A DNA stretch of 64,000 nucleotides from Oxobacter pfennigii (GTDB lineage: Bacteria; Bacillota; Clostridia; Clostridiales; Oxobacteraceae), in the NCBI RefSeq assembly GCF_001317355.1, contig NZ_LKET01000029.1:295555-359554 (forward strand), in the 5' to 3' direction. Under the pieces are notes generated by a model. It did not search any database. It saw nothing but the letters and a program-made list of their open reading frames with translations, and had not been told where the DNA came from. The position numbers and the translations under genes are program-made. Within the stretch, counting starts at the first letter, position 1, and each line of letters begins with the position of its first letter. Below, piece after piece: positions 52,262-60,387 of this stretch.

Positions 52262-53572
52262 TTACCTAGTTTTAAGACCTTTCTTGAATTTATGGGTGTA
52301 TTCCTTTAAAAAGTTTTTTACATATGGAATGTGAAGCTTTATAAATTCCATATAAAAGGATGTTTTGCTCATATTCTGTGGTTTTATATGAAGATGCAAA
52401 AAATCAAATTTGCTTAAATTATTGTCCTTTATCTCACTTTTATATTGCTCATAGGTTTCAGTTCCCGGAAGGGGTGTAAAAATAGATACCGTATAGATTT
52501 TTAACCCTGATTCTTCAATCCATTTTCTTAAATTCCAAAAATCCTTCCTCGTATAATCAATGCCTGCAATAAAAAGGCCGGTGCAGTCAATGCCGTTTAT
52601 CTGTAACAGTCTTACACATTCACGGTTTATTTCTTTGTCCGTGCCCTTGTTAAAATTATCTAAGTTTTTATCCTCAACTGCCTCCAGGCCAACAATGACC
52701 ATGACAATTCCTGCTTTTTTCATCAAGGGCAGCAGGTCACTGTTATTTACAATGAAATCCGCCCGGGAATAGACTATGAAGCTTTTTGTGATTGCCTGAC
52801 TTTTTATTTCATGGGCAAAGTTTATAAGTCTTTGCCTGTCAAAAAGAAATACGTCATCTGTTATCCATATTGTATGGCAGTTTATAACTTTTATTTCTTC
52901 TATGATTTTATCCAAATCCATGGATATAAATGTCCCGTTATTAAGCTTTTTGCAGTAACAGAAATTGCATTTATAGGGGCATGAATAGGAGGTTTTCATA
53001 GTTGCCACAGGTTTATAATTCAAATAATGAAACATATCCTTATTCTTGAAAAAGTGAGACCTGTCCGGTATGGGCAGCTCATTAACATTAAAAATGCATT
53101 GTTCATTCTTAATAAAACTGCCGGATAATTTGTAGCAAATTCCCGGCATATCTTTATAAAAATCGGGGCTAAAACCGCATGACAAAAGGTCTTTAAAAGG
53201 CTTGAAGCCGCCTGAATGGACGATGATATCAATATGGGGGCAATAAAAATATTCCGGCACAACTTCTGCCACTACTCCCCCCACAATAACCTTTGCATTT
53301 GGGTTTCTGCTCTTTATATATTTTGCGTAATTCTTTATCTTATCAACGCTGTTTATATATCCGGATATTGCTACGGCATCATAAGAAAAATTACTATATT
53401 TATCCTCAAATTTTATTTTTTCAATGCTGCCGTCATATATTTCATATTGTGCCTGGAGTTCTGTGCAAATTGCCGCCAGGTATTCAAGCTCCAAGGGCTC
53501 AACGTTTACGAACTCAAGCACCCCCATTCCTTTAAGGTTTTTGGGGCGTACCAGTAAAATCTTCAACTTCAT
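52262..53572 (-). CDS. B12-binding-type radical SAM protein 1
   Basis: A 436-residue protein with the same layout: KLKILLVRPKNLKGMG, VNVEPLELEYLAAIC, VIVGGVVAEVVPEYF in the B12-type domain; Cys198, Cys202, Cys205 in SCPYKCNFC; TIWITDDVFLFDRQRLINF; VMVIVGLEAVEDKNLDNF; VSIFTPLPGTETYEQY. ATG 53572 shares one base with the FemAB-like gene stop; GTG 53575 in the same frame is possible. Paralogue of proteins 2 and 4, so three of the four appear to come from duplication. Confidence 0.88.
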   Translation of the reverse strand: MKLKILLVRPKNLKGMGVLEFVNVEPLELEYLAAICTELQAQYEIYDGSIEKIKFEDKYSNFSYDAVAISGYINSVDKIKNYAKYIKSRNPNAKVIVGGVVAEVVPEYFYCPHIDIIVHSGGFKPFKDLLSCGFSPDFYKDMPGICYKLSGSFIKNEQCIFNVNELPIPDRSHFFKNKDMFHYLNYKPVATMKTSYSCPYKCNFCYCKKLNNGTFISMDLDKIIEEIKVINCHTIWITDDVFLFDRQRLINFAHEIKSQAITKSFIVYSRADFIVNNSDLLPLMKKAGIVMVIVGLEAVEDKNLDNFNKGTDKEINRECVRLLQINGIDCTGLFIAGIDYTRKDFWNLRKWIEESGLKIYTVSIFTPLPGTETYEQYKSEIKDNNLSKFDFLHLHIKPQNMSKTSFYMEFIKLHIPYVKNFLKEYTHKFKKGLKTR

Positions 53573-54555
53573 CACACCTTTAATACCTTAAGTCTTATGT
53601 CCTTCAGCTTATAACAAAACAGATCCTGCAATAAAGATACGGCCTTATTAAGAAAGGGGTTGGAGTGGTGAATATACATATACTTATATTCCCTGAAAGC
53701 TCCCAGCCTGCATTTTATCTCCTCGGCAGTCTGGCCGAAATTTATATGAGTGCAGTTGTTTTCTATGGCAAGCCTTACTATATATAAAAGCATGTTTATA
53801 TACAAATCGTACTCTTTGTTTAAAGCATAATCCATACCGCCAAATAAGAATACCATTTCCCGGCCGACTATTTTATATTGTATAAAAGCCACGGGGGTAT
53901 TCGATAGGCTAAATTCCATAATATTTTCCCCTGCGTTTTTAAAAAACTCAAAAGATAACTTCTCTAATTTAAATTGGGATTTATCATAAACCTGCTCATA
54001 TAAACTATAGTGTTCAAAATTAAAATCGCTGCTGTTTAAAGCCTTTATGGAAATGGCGTCGAGTTTTTTAAAAGCCTTCTTATATCTGTAACGGTAATGG
54101 CTTCGAAGCTTACTTAAATATTCGTCAAAACTGTCCCATTTTACATCCATAATACAGGCAGGCAATGTGTGTCCCTTTGCAAAGCCTTTTAAATCGAGGG
54201 AGCTTTCTGCATTGAGTATTATTTTGGCGCCCTTTATGCTTTTTATATAATCACCTATTTCATCGGTATCCTTTGAACTTAAGCTGTAGCCTTTCTCGCA
54301 TACCGAGCAGGGGATACCTATAATGGTTATGGGTATGTTAAGTTTTAATTTGCTGTAGGTGAATATATTCATGTTCAATTCATAATACACCAGTATACTG
54401 GAAATTTCGCCCTTGTCCAGAATGACATAAGTCTGCTTGCAGGGGTTGTATTCATGAAGATGAATAAGATAGTCCTTTTTTAAAGCGTAATTGTCTTTGG
54501 CAGCTGTATCCCAGGTATCGGGCAGTTGTTTTGGATTATTATAGATTTCTATCAT
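53572..54555 (-). CDS. FemAB/BioF2-like acyl- or aminoacyltransferase
   Basis: A 327-residue double-GNAT-fold protein (Acetyltransf_6 / FemAB-like). Recognisable parts: WDSFDEYLSKLRSHYRYRYK (about 144-163), AFIQYKIVGREMVFLFGGMDY (near 215-235, the hallmark strand) and NCTHINFGQTAEEIKCRLGA near 272. Relatives transfer amino acids or acyl groups to lipid-linked or peptidoglycan-type acceptors, or act in exopolysaccharide synthesis. It overlaps both neighbours: ATGA with the GNAT gene, one base with radical SAM 1. Confidence 0.8.
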   Translation of the reverse strand: MIEIYNNPKQLPDTWDTAAKDNYALKKDYLIHLHEYNPCKQTYVILDKGEISSILVYYELNMNIFTYSKLKLNIPITIIGIPCSVCEKGYSLSSKDTDEIGDYIKSIKGAKIILNAESSLDLKGFAKGHTLPACIMDVKWDSFDEYLSKLRSHYRYRYKKAFKKLDAISIKALNSSDFNFEHYSLYEQVYDKSQFKLEKLSFEFFKNAGENIMEFSLSNTPVAFIQYKIVGREMVFLFGGMDYALNKEYDLYINMLLYIVRLAIENNCTHINFGQTAEEIKCRLGAFREYKYMYIHHSNPFLNKAVSLLQDLFCYKLKDIRLKVLKV

Positions 54556-55640
54556 ATTATCTCCTTGGGACTTATCTCAAATGCCACAAAATGCTTGTAT
54601 TCTTCCTCGGCCCATTTTGCTCCGAGACTTTTGGACCTGTAGTTGTCCTCCAGTATCCAGCTGGTTTCATAGGAGGAGAATCTACCCTTTGTTTTGTTGT
54701 ATAATTCATTAAACAATCCTAAAATAACACCGCTTTTTTGATATTGGGGGATGACGGCGATTTCGACAATCTTAAACTTATCAATTCTTTTGGAGAAGAG
54801 CTTGTTTTTTATAAAAGTATCCACTCCTATGGTTTTTCCCCTATCCAAAAGCTCGTTGAAATCGGGATACCACAGCAAAAATCCTATTGTAGTATTATTA
54901 TGCTCTGCGAAGAGTAAATTCTCTCCCTTTATAAAATATTTCAATTCGGAGAAAAGCTCATAATCCTCCTGGTATTCCCTCAAGAAATAAAAGGGGTGTT
55001 CCATGAAACATTGATTATTCAAATCGGTATATACCTTCATTTCACTTTTGAATTTACTGAAATTTGCTTCTCTGTAGTTAAACTTCTTGGTGATTCTATT
55101 TAGTATATCTTTTTCTCTTTCAAAATTTACATTTTCCATATCCCCTTTAAAGGACACCAGATTGAAGCGCTTTGGGGAGTATTTTGAAAAGTATTCCGGA
55201 TAATAGGGCGGATTGAAATTGCTTCCGAAGCTTAAGCCATCCTGGAATTTATCGTATAAAAATCCTAAACCATAATTGACGTGACCATTTAAGCCAACAG
55301 TTATGGCATGTAAATTTTTTTCAGCGCATAATTCCTTTGCTCTTTTCATTATCAAGTCAACGGCATCCTGACAGTCAGCCAGTGCTTCAAAAAAAGCAAT
55401 CTGCAGCACATCAGGATAATTCTTTGAGATAATATAAATGCATGCTGCCAATACAGAAGAGCCTTCTTTTACCAGAATAGGAGTTATCTCCGAATTCATA
55501 CAGAATGCACCTTTTTTATATAAAAAACTTTTTAGAATGGGCGAAGAACAATCCTTATATTCCGGGAACTTACTATAAATACTTTTTACAAAATCCATAT
55601 ATATCTTACGTTCGCCCTTGCTGCAAACTGATAATATCAT
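54552..55640 (-). CDS. GNAT-fold protein, first gene of the radical SAM operon
   Basis: A 362-residue protein with an N-terminal GNAT-like half (SILKSFLYKKGAF...; a DVLQIAFFEALADCQDAVD segment) and a C-terminal GNAT half (LLFAEHNNTTIGFLLWYPDF near 245; KIVEIAVIPQYQKSGVILGLFNELY near 298-322; YETSWILEDNYRSKSLGAKW near the end). Two tandem GNAT folds suggest an acyltransferase or an aminoacyl-transfer enzyme. ATG 55640 has GAGGTG upstream and lies about 25 bases after the predicted transcription start. Its stop overlaps the next ATG. Confidence 0.8.
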   Translation of the reverse strand: MILSVCSKGERKIYMDFVKSIYSKFPEYKDCSSPILKSFLYKKGAFCMNSEITPILVKEGSSVLAACIYIISKNYPDVLQIAFFEALADCQDAVDLIMKRAKELCAEKNLHAITVGLNGHVNYGLGFLYDKFQDGLSFGSNFNPPYYPEYFSKYSPKRFNLVSFKGDMENVNFEREKDILNRITKKFNYREANFSKFKSEMKVYTDLNNQCFMEHPFYFLREYQEDYELFSELKYFIKGENLLFAEHNNTTIGFLLWYPDFNELLDRGKTIGVDTFIKNKLFSKRIDKFKIVEIAVIPQYQKSGVILGLFNELYNKTKGRFSSYETSWILEDNYRSKSLGAKWAEEEYKHFVAFEISPKEII

Positions 55641-55671
55641 ATATAGCACCTCATAATGATTCCATAGATTA

Positions 55672-55680
55672 ATTATAACA
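55672..55680 (-). promoter_or_regulatory. Extended -10 promoter of the radical SAM operon
   Basis: TGTTATAAT on the minus strand (55680-55672): TGn plus a perfect TATAAT, start near 55665. The -35 is poor (about TAACTC at 17 bp). The longer core TGTTATAATTAAT is shared with the AEC gene promoter. Confidence 0.55.
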
Positions 55681-55778
55681 GATTTCACGGGATTGAGTTA
55701 GTTTATCGAAATTTGGCACGCTATAGTAAAATTTTCATAATTCTTAAGATGATATTATTTATAAGGAAGAAGGCAATT

Positions 55779-55802
55779 AAAAAAGGCTCAAACAATGAGC
55801 CC
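55779..55802 (-). terminator. Terminator after the TSCPD gene
   Basis: Minus strand GGCTCA/TGAGCC stem (55801-55796 with 55790-55785) followed by TTTTTTAATT. It insulates the radical SAM operon from the gene upstream. Confidence 0.8.
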
Positions 55803-55816
55803 TATATAAGTAAATT

Positions 55817-56062
55817 TTATTTCAGCATATTTTGCAGTGCCTTTGAGAGCTGATCAGGACATGAGGTGCTTTTTCTTCCGCACTTTATTCCCTTTAATTT
55901 TTCTATAACATCCTCAACCTTCATTCCTTCAATCAGCTTTGATATCCCCTGAAGGTTTCCGTCACAGCCCGATTTGAATTCCACTCTCCTTACTATACCG
56001 TCCGAAACATCTATATCTATTTTTTCAGCACATACTCCCTGCATTTTATATTCAAGTTTCAT
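55817..56062 (-). CDS. TSCPD-domain protein (TIGR03905-like)
   Basis: An 81-residue cytoplasmic protein, MKLEYKMQGVCAEKIDIDV, with SGCDGNLQGISKLIEGM and the eponymous STSCPDQLSKAL at the end. The TSCPD domain also ends some class II ribonucleotide reductases; stand-alone copies such as this are common in Clostridia and uncharacterised. Conserved Cys residues (CAEK, GCDG, KCGRK, SCPD) could bind metal. ATG 56062 has GGAGGTG upstream; GTG 56071 is part of that site. Confidence 0.85.
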   Translation of the reverse strand: MKLEYKMQGVCAEKIDIDVSDGIVRRVEFKSGCDGNLQGISKLIEGMKVEDVIEKLKGIKCGRKSTSCPDQLSKALQNMLK

Positions 56063-56186
56063 AGCCGACACCTCCAGTGAAAATTTAATATGTTGCTACC
56101 TAAGGGATTACCCCTTTCTATCGATGATATTTATTCTAAGAAATTTTACTGTTAGTGTCAAGTCATGGAAGTATTTTATCTCTACT

Positions 56187-56343
56187 CTAAAGAACGCCAG
56201 CTTTATTTAAATTATCGATGGCAGTCTTAAGATTTTGAATCCTGATTTCCTGGACTCCTATAATTTTATTTAAAGATTCCCTGGATTCTTCAATATTTTT
56301 TGCATCGGCTCCTCCAGGTGGATTTAAATATATATTACATCAA
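56187..56343 (-). pseudogene. Possible coding remnant
   Basis: A frame without start codon reads PPGGADAKNIEESRESLNKI and IGVQEIRIQNLKTAIDNLNK, then AGVL and stop. It looks like the coiled-coil end of a helical protein. The ATG in the GGAGGAGCCGATG site leads a different frame that stops after 11 codons. A frameshifted or truncated gene is possible. The rest of 56063-56534 is AT-rich and empty. Confidence 0.25.
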
Positions 56344-56534
56344 AATCGACCCCTCTTTTTCAATAATACGATATAGTATAATATTTATAAGGCGAAATAT
56401 GTAAAATTATTGTTTTTTTTGTTAATATGAGAAGGATATGACAAATTTGTATTGAATATAAATCAATACCTGCAATGAATCAGATTATAAGTATAAAAAT
56501 GACTATTTATATATGTAACAAAGGGGATGAAATT

Positions 56535-58004
56535 ATGTTCAAAAAATCTAAGAGTCCTTGTAACGAAGCGCTATGCATCATGGATTATGTGGACAAGAAA
56601 TTAAACGGACAGGATGTGCAATATCCCAAGGTTGATTATCACATTCACGTTACAATGCTCAATTATTTTGAAAAATTACTTGCCAATGAAAAGCAGATGT
56701 CCGATGTGGCAAAGAGGATGTTAGGTATTACTGCATCTTTAAGCAGTTTTGATATCAATATGTCTCATATAGCTTACAGGCTTCTTGATTTTACCAGGGA
56801 AATGTCTACTGTCAGCGAATCAAACCTGGCAATAGTGCAGCAAACCACGGCCAGTATGAATCAGGTTAATGAAACAATAGGTTCGACATCGGATACATTG
56901 GAGCAATTATCATCTTCTTCTGAAGTATTGGTAGAAAGAAACAACGCCAGTCTTTCACAAGTCAGAGAGATAAATACTCTTAAAGATGATGTTATGAATG
57001 ATGCCAGGATTATGAGGGACCAGATTGAACAGCTGGTAGAGACGGCGGAAAGGGTTAATGAAATAGTAAATGCAGTAAAATCCATAGCTGACCAGACCAA
57101 TCTTTTGGCTTTGAACGCTTCCATTGAGGCTGCCAGAGCAGGAGAAAACGGCCGGGGATTTGCAGTAGTTGCCCAGGAAATCAGAAAGTTGGCGGATGAT
57201 ACAAAGAAGAGCTTGGAAGGAATGAACACCTTCATGAGCAATATTCACCAGGCAGCCGGAGAGGGCAAAAAGAGCATGGAAAGGACCATGAATTCCACTG
57301 AGGAAATGAGCCAGAAGCTAGATGTTGTAACTGATACTATAGAAGAAAATGTTAATATGTTAAAGACTACCATAGAAGATATCAAACTTATAAATAAATC
57401 AACAGAAAGCATTAAAATAGCTGCTGGGGAAATAAATGAGGCTATGGAATCCTCTACAATGGATGCAGAAAAGCTGAGTGCCATGACACAGATTATAAGT
57501 GCGGATGCTAATCAAAGCGCGGATTATGCAAAGCAAATCTCTCAAATAGACGATGAGATGTCCGATATGGTGAAAGATATGATGAATGCTCTTCAAGGGA
57601 GCAAAAATGCGATAACTAACCAAGAATTAATTCAAAATCTTAAAAATGCAAAGGATGCCCATGTAGCATGGGTAAAGAACCTCAAGAGGATTGTCGATGA
57701 AATGAGAGTATATCCTATACAGATTAACGGCACAAAATGTGCTTTCGGACATTTTTACCATTCGCTTAATGTTACCCATCCTTCAATTGAAGCCGACTGG
57801 AAGGCAATTGATGAAATTCACGACAAGCTTCATGAATTAGGCGGCAATGCTATAGAAGCCGTGAATGCCAAAAATTCATCTCAGGCACAGCAGGATTATT
57901 TAGAAGCACAGGAATTATCAAAAAATGTTATAATGTATCTTGATAAAATAATCGCCGAGGCGGAAACCCAAACCCAAAAGGGAGTTAGTTTATTGGGTAA
58001 GTAA
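56535..58004 (+). CDS. Soluble methyl-accepting chemotaxis protein with a CZB domain
   Basis: A 489-residue cytoplasmic chemoreceptor without TM segments. A helical N-terminus (1-130), then the MCP signalling coiled coil with tip [19 protein letters not shown] (near 194), and a C-terminal CZB (chemoreceptor zinc-binding) domain (about 375-480) with its ligand pattern: His in [12 protein letters not shown], Cys and His in [12 protein letters not shown], His in [14 protein letters not shown] domains sense zinc or hypochlorous acid through the Cys-zinc site in studied cases. ATG 56535 has AAAGGGGATG upstream. A hairpin terminator follows. Confidence 0.93.
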   Translation: MFKKSKSPCNEALCIMDYVDKKLNGQDVQYPKVDYHIHVTMLNYFEKLLANEKQMSDVAKRMLGITASLSSFDINMSHIAYRLLDFTREMSTVSESNLAIVQQTTASMNQVNETIGSTSDTLEQLSSSSEVLVERNNASLSQVREINTLKDDVMNDARIMRDQIEQLVETAERVNEIVNAVKSIADQTNLLALNASIEAARAGENGRGFAVVAQEIRKLADDTKKSLEGMNTFMSNIHQAAGEGKKSMERTMNSTEEMSQKLDVVTDTIEENVNMLKTTIEDIKLINKSTESIKIAAGEINEAMESSTMDAEKLSAMTQIISADANQSADYAKQISQIDDEMSDMVKDMMNALQGSKNAITNQELIQNLKNAKDAHVAWVKNLKRIVDEMRVYPIQINGTKCAFGHFYHSLNVTHPSIEADWKAIDEIHDKLHELGGNAIEAVNAKNSSQAQQDYLEAQELSKNVIMYLDKIIAEAETQTQKGVSLLGK

Positions 58005-58027
58005 GTTAACCAAAAGCTTTTGATATG

Positions 58028-58092
58028 CTCCCCTTATGATAAACAGTTAAAATAAAAAACTGTTAACCATAAGAGGAGTATATTTTTATGGC
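58028..58092 (+). terminator. Long interrupted hairpin terminator
   Basis: Three stem blocks: CTCC/GGAG (58028-58031, 58075-58078), CTTATG/CATAAG (58033-58038, 58068-58073) and AACAGTT/AACTGTT (58042-58048, 58058-58064), then TATATTTTTA. It ends the CZB chemoreceptor gene; the convergent gene stops at 58086. Confidence 0.7.
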
Positions 58093-59747
58093 TGATTGTT
58101 TTTTTTATGGGCTTCTATCATTTGATGCATTTTATGAACTATATAAGGCGCATCCAAAGGCTCAGCATTCATCTCGATAAAGCATATTTTTTTATTTTGA
58201 TGCTGTTCTGTTTCTTCTAATGCTTCATCGAACTCCTTGTTTGTAGATACATTTTTAAAAAAGACATCACCTTTAAAGGCCTTTAAAAGGCCGGCATAAT
58301 CCCATTCAGGTATATTGTTATATTGTGATTCCTGGGGTGTGTTTAAGTAAGCCTCAATAGTGTAGAAATTGTTATTCAGTAAAAAAACAATAATTTTGCA
58401 GCCGTATTGTACAATCGAGCTCATTGCCTGGACGGTAAATTGAAATGAGCCGTCTCCGGTAAACAAAAGTATACGCCGGTTTTTAGCTGCCAGGGCTGCT
58501 CCTAAAGCGGCAGGAGTGGCGTAACCTATGCTTCCCCAAGCCGGCTGGAATATAAATTGAACTCCTTTTGGCAGCCTTAACAAAGATAAACCAGGCGAAA
58601 AGGTTCCGGCGTCAGAAATCACTATATCATTTTCCTTTAAAAACTGCTGGAACTTGGGATAATAGTATTTTGCCGATATGTTTTCATACATGCCGACTTC
58701 AATTTCATCATAGGGAAAACTTGTGTCTTGAAGCACATCATATTTTTTATAAGCAATTTTAGCTATTTCGCTAAGCATATCGGCCATCAGAATATTTTCA
58801 TATACCGCCATGCCTATTTTTGTAAATTCCGGCTGGATTTCTATTGTGACGGCCGGGTTTATGTTTGCCGTAAAAGAGCCTGTATTATTATCCGTCCACA
58901 TAGTTCCTATTGCAAAAATCAAATCTGCACTTTCAATTATAGCTTTAGCATCCTGGTTTCCCAAGTCACCTGCATATAGGCCCACATAATTTTTATGGCT
59001 TTCATCAATGGAGCCCTTGCCCATCATCATAGTGGACACTGGCATATTCATTTTTTCAATTATCTCTATTATCTGAGCTTGCAAATTATGCCTTGCTACT
59101 AGGGCCCCGGAAAGAAGTACCGGCTTTTGTGAGGCATCCACCATTTGCTTTATTTTGTTGACGGCTTCATTAAGTGATTCTTTATTGCTGTGGTTTTGAG
59201 GCAAAGGAATGTTTCTTGGGACAGTTATTTGTTCAACGATGTCCAGGGCAAAAACCAGGTAAACTGGTTTTTTCATGTTTTTTGCAATTTCAATAGCCCT
59301 TGGTATTTCGATTTCCGCATTTTCGGCAGTGATTGCCGCCGTATATGCCGTGACACTTTCATAGATTTTACGAAAAACATCATAATTTCCGTCAAGCAGC
59401 GTATGGTGCATCAGCTTGTGCTCATTTTGCAGCATGGTTTTTGGAGCCCCGACTATGTGAATCACAGCCACCTGCTCCGAATATGAACCTGCCACAGCAT
59501 TAATAGCACTAAGCTCTCCTACTCCAAAGGTAGTTATCAATGCACCCATGCCCTTTATTCTGCTGTAACCGTCAGCAGCATAGCCTGCATTTAATTCATT
59601 GCGGCAGTTTATAAATTTTATTGTTTCGTTTCTTTCCAGAATATCTAAAAGCGGGAAATTATAATCTCCCGGAACGCCGAAAATTTCCGTTATATCTTCA
59701 TTGAACAAGCAATCAAACAAGTATTCTCCAACAGTCTTATCAGACAA
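58086..59747 (-). CDS. Thiamine-diphosphate-dependent 2-keto acid decarboxylase
   Basis: A 553-residue enzyme of the pyruvate/indolepyruvate/phenylpyruvate decarboxylase family: catalytic Glu51 (RNELNAGYAADG), the His114-His115 pair (MHHTLLDG) that marks decarboxylases, and the ThDP motif GDGS at 431-434 ending in NNNFYTIE. It yields aldehydes from keto acids. The exact substrate (pyruvate, branched-chain or aromatic keto acid) is not set by these motifs. TTG start with AAGGAAGG upstream. Stand-alone gene; no alcohol dehydrogenase nearby. Confidence 0.9.
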   Translation of the reverse strand: MSDKTVGEYLFDCLFNEDITEIFGVPGDYNFPLLDILERNETIKFINCRNELNAGYAADGYSRIKGMGALITTFGVGELSAINAVAGSYSEQVAVIHIVGAPKTMLQNEHKLMHHTLLDGNYDVFRKIYESVTAYTAAITAENAEIEIPRAIEIAKNMKKPVYLVFALDIVEQITVPRNIPLPQNHSNKESLNEAVNKIKQMVDASQKPVLLSGALVARHNLQAQIIEIIEKMNMPVSTMMMGKGSIDESHKNYVGLYAGDLGNQDAKAIIESADLIFAIGTMWTDNNTGSFTANINPAVTIEIQPEFTKIGMAVYENILMADMLSEIAKIAYKKYDVLQDTSFPYDEIEVGMYENISAKYYYPKFQQFLKENDIVISDAGTFSPGLSLLRLPKGVQFIFQPAWGSIGYATPAALGAALAAKNRRILLFTGDGSFQFTVQAMSSIVQYGCKIIVFLLNNNFYTIEAYLNTPQESQYNNIPEWDYAGLLKAFKGDVFFKNVSTNKEFDEALEETEQHQNKKICFIEMNAEPLDAPYIVHKMHQMIEAHKKNNQP

Positions 59748-59826
59748 CTTTTTCGCCTTCCTTTAAGTCTATTTGATAAGATTATTCTAACCACAATGCC
59801 TTCAGGATATAACATATATATGTTTT

Positions 59827-60084
59827 CTATTTTTTGCTCACATACAGGATGTTGGCATAAATTTCGGCGATGACGTGGTAGAGGTGCTCGGGTATCTCCG
59901 AGTTTAAAGGAAGGCTGCAAAGAATTTCGGATGTGTGCTCATCCTTTACGGATGGTATGTTGTATTCTCTGGCAATCTCCATTATTTTTTCAGCTACATA
60001 GCCTCTGCCTGAAGCTACAACCGTGGGAATCATGTCATTTCCCGGCTGGTATTTCAAGGCAGCGGCAGTTTTTAATTTTCTCAT
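59827..60084 (-). CDS. FlhB-like C-terminal domain protein (YlqH type)
   Basis: An 85-residue protein equal to the cytoplasmic C-terminal domain of FlhB/YscU: AAALKYQPGNDMIPTVVASGRGYVA (6-30), then IPSVKDEHTSEILCSLPLNSEIPEHLYHVIAEIY. The NPTH autocleavage site of FlhB is absent. Stand-alone forms (YlqH) sit with a FliK-like gene in Bacillus and Clostridia; here that partner is upstream, now separated by a 205-bp palindromic element. TAGGAGG precedes the ATG. Confidence 0.85.
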   Translation of the reverse strand: MRKLKTAAALKYQPGNDMIPTVVASGRGYVAEKIMEIAREYNIPSVKDEHTSEILCSLPLNSEIPEHLYHVIAEIYANILYVSKK

Positions 60085-60100
60085 ATATTCCTCCTAAGCT

Positions 60101-60127
60101 GGCGACACGATTTGTGTCTCCTTTCAT
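60101..60127 (-). repeat. GACA hairpin repeat, copy before the FlhB-like gene
   Basis: Minus strand: ATGAAAGGAGACAC, AAATC loop, GTGTCGCCAGCT, then TAGGAGG, the ribosome site of the FlhB-like gene. The stem is 8 bp with one mismatch. Same family as copies at 45479 and 60356. Confidence 0.6.
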
Positions 60128-60136
60128 AAGTTAGTT

Positions 60137-60341
60137 GGGGCTGTCGCATTTGAAACAACGTAAATGAGTATTTGTAAGAGTTCTCTGCAAGTTCTTGGTG
60201 GCTCTGCCGCAGAAAATACTTAGAATTTTAGATTGTTTGAACGAAGTGAGTTATCAAAATTCTTGTATTTTCAAGGCAGGGAACCTTAGAACTTGCAGAA
60301 CTCGAGCATAGCGAATGCAGTGTTTCAAATGCGACAGCCCC
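60137..60341. mobile_element. 205-bp MITE-like palindromic element
   Basis: Ends in perfect 21-bp inverted repeats (60137-60157 and 60321-60341; GGGGCTGTCGCATTTG...). Inner blocks also pair: GAGTTCTCTGCAAGTTCT with AGAACTTGCAGAACTC, CTCTGCC (60202-60208) with GGCAGGG (60275-60281), and GAAAATACTTAGAATTTT with AAAATTCTTGTATTTTC, around a loop with GAACGAAGTGAG. The whole element could fold into one long hairpin. No ORF inside. It lies between two genes that are normally adjacent. No exact target duplication next to it. Confidence 0.8.
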
Positions 60342-60355
60342 CGCCTTAATAAGTT

Positions 60356-60387
60356 GGTGACATTCCTTTAGGAGTGTCGCCTTTCAT
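60356..60387 (-). repeat. GACA hairpin repeat, copy after the FliK-like gene
   Basis: Minus strand: ATGAAAGGCGACACTCC, loop, AATGTCACCAACTTATTAAGG. The arms GGCGACA/TGTCACC pair. Together with the copy at 60101 it flanks the 205-bp element. Confidence 0.55.

Noticed and set aside
60085..60386. CRISPR array or riboswitch in the repeat-rich gap
   Set aside because: Repeats are inverted, not regularly spaced direct repeats, and no spacer pattern or cas gene is present; a palindromic mobile element explains it better.
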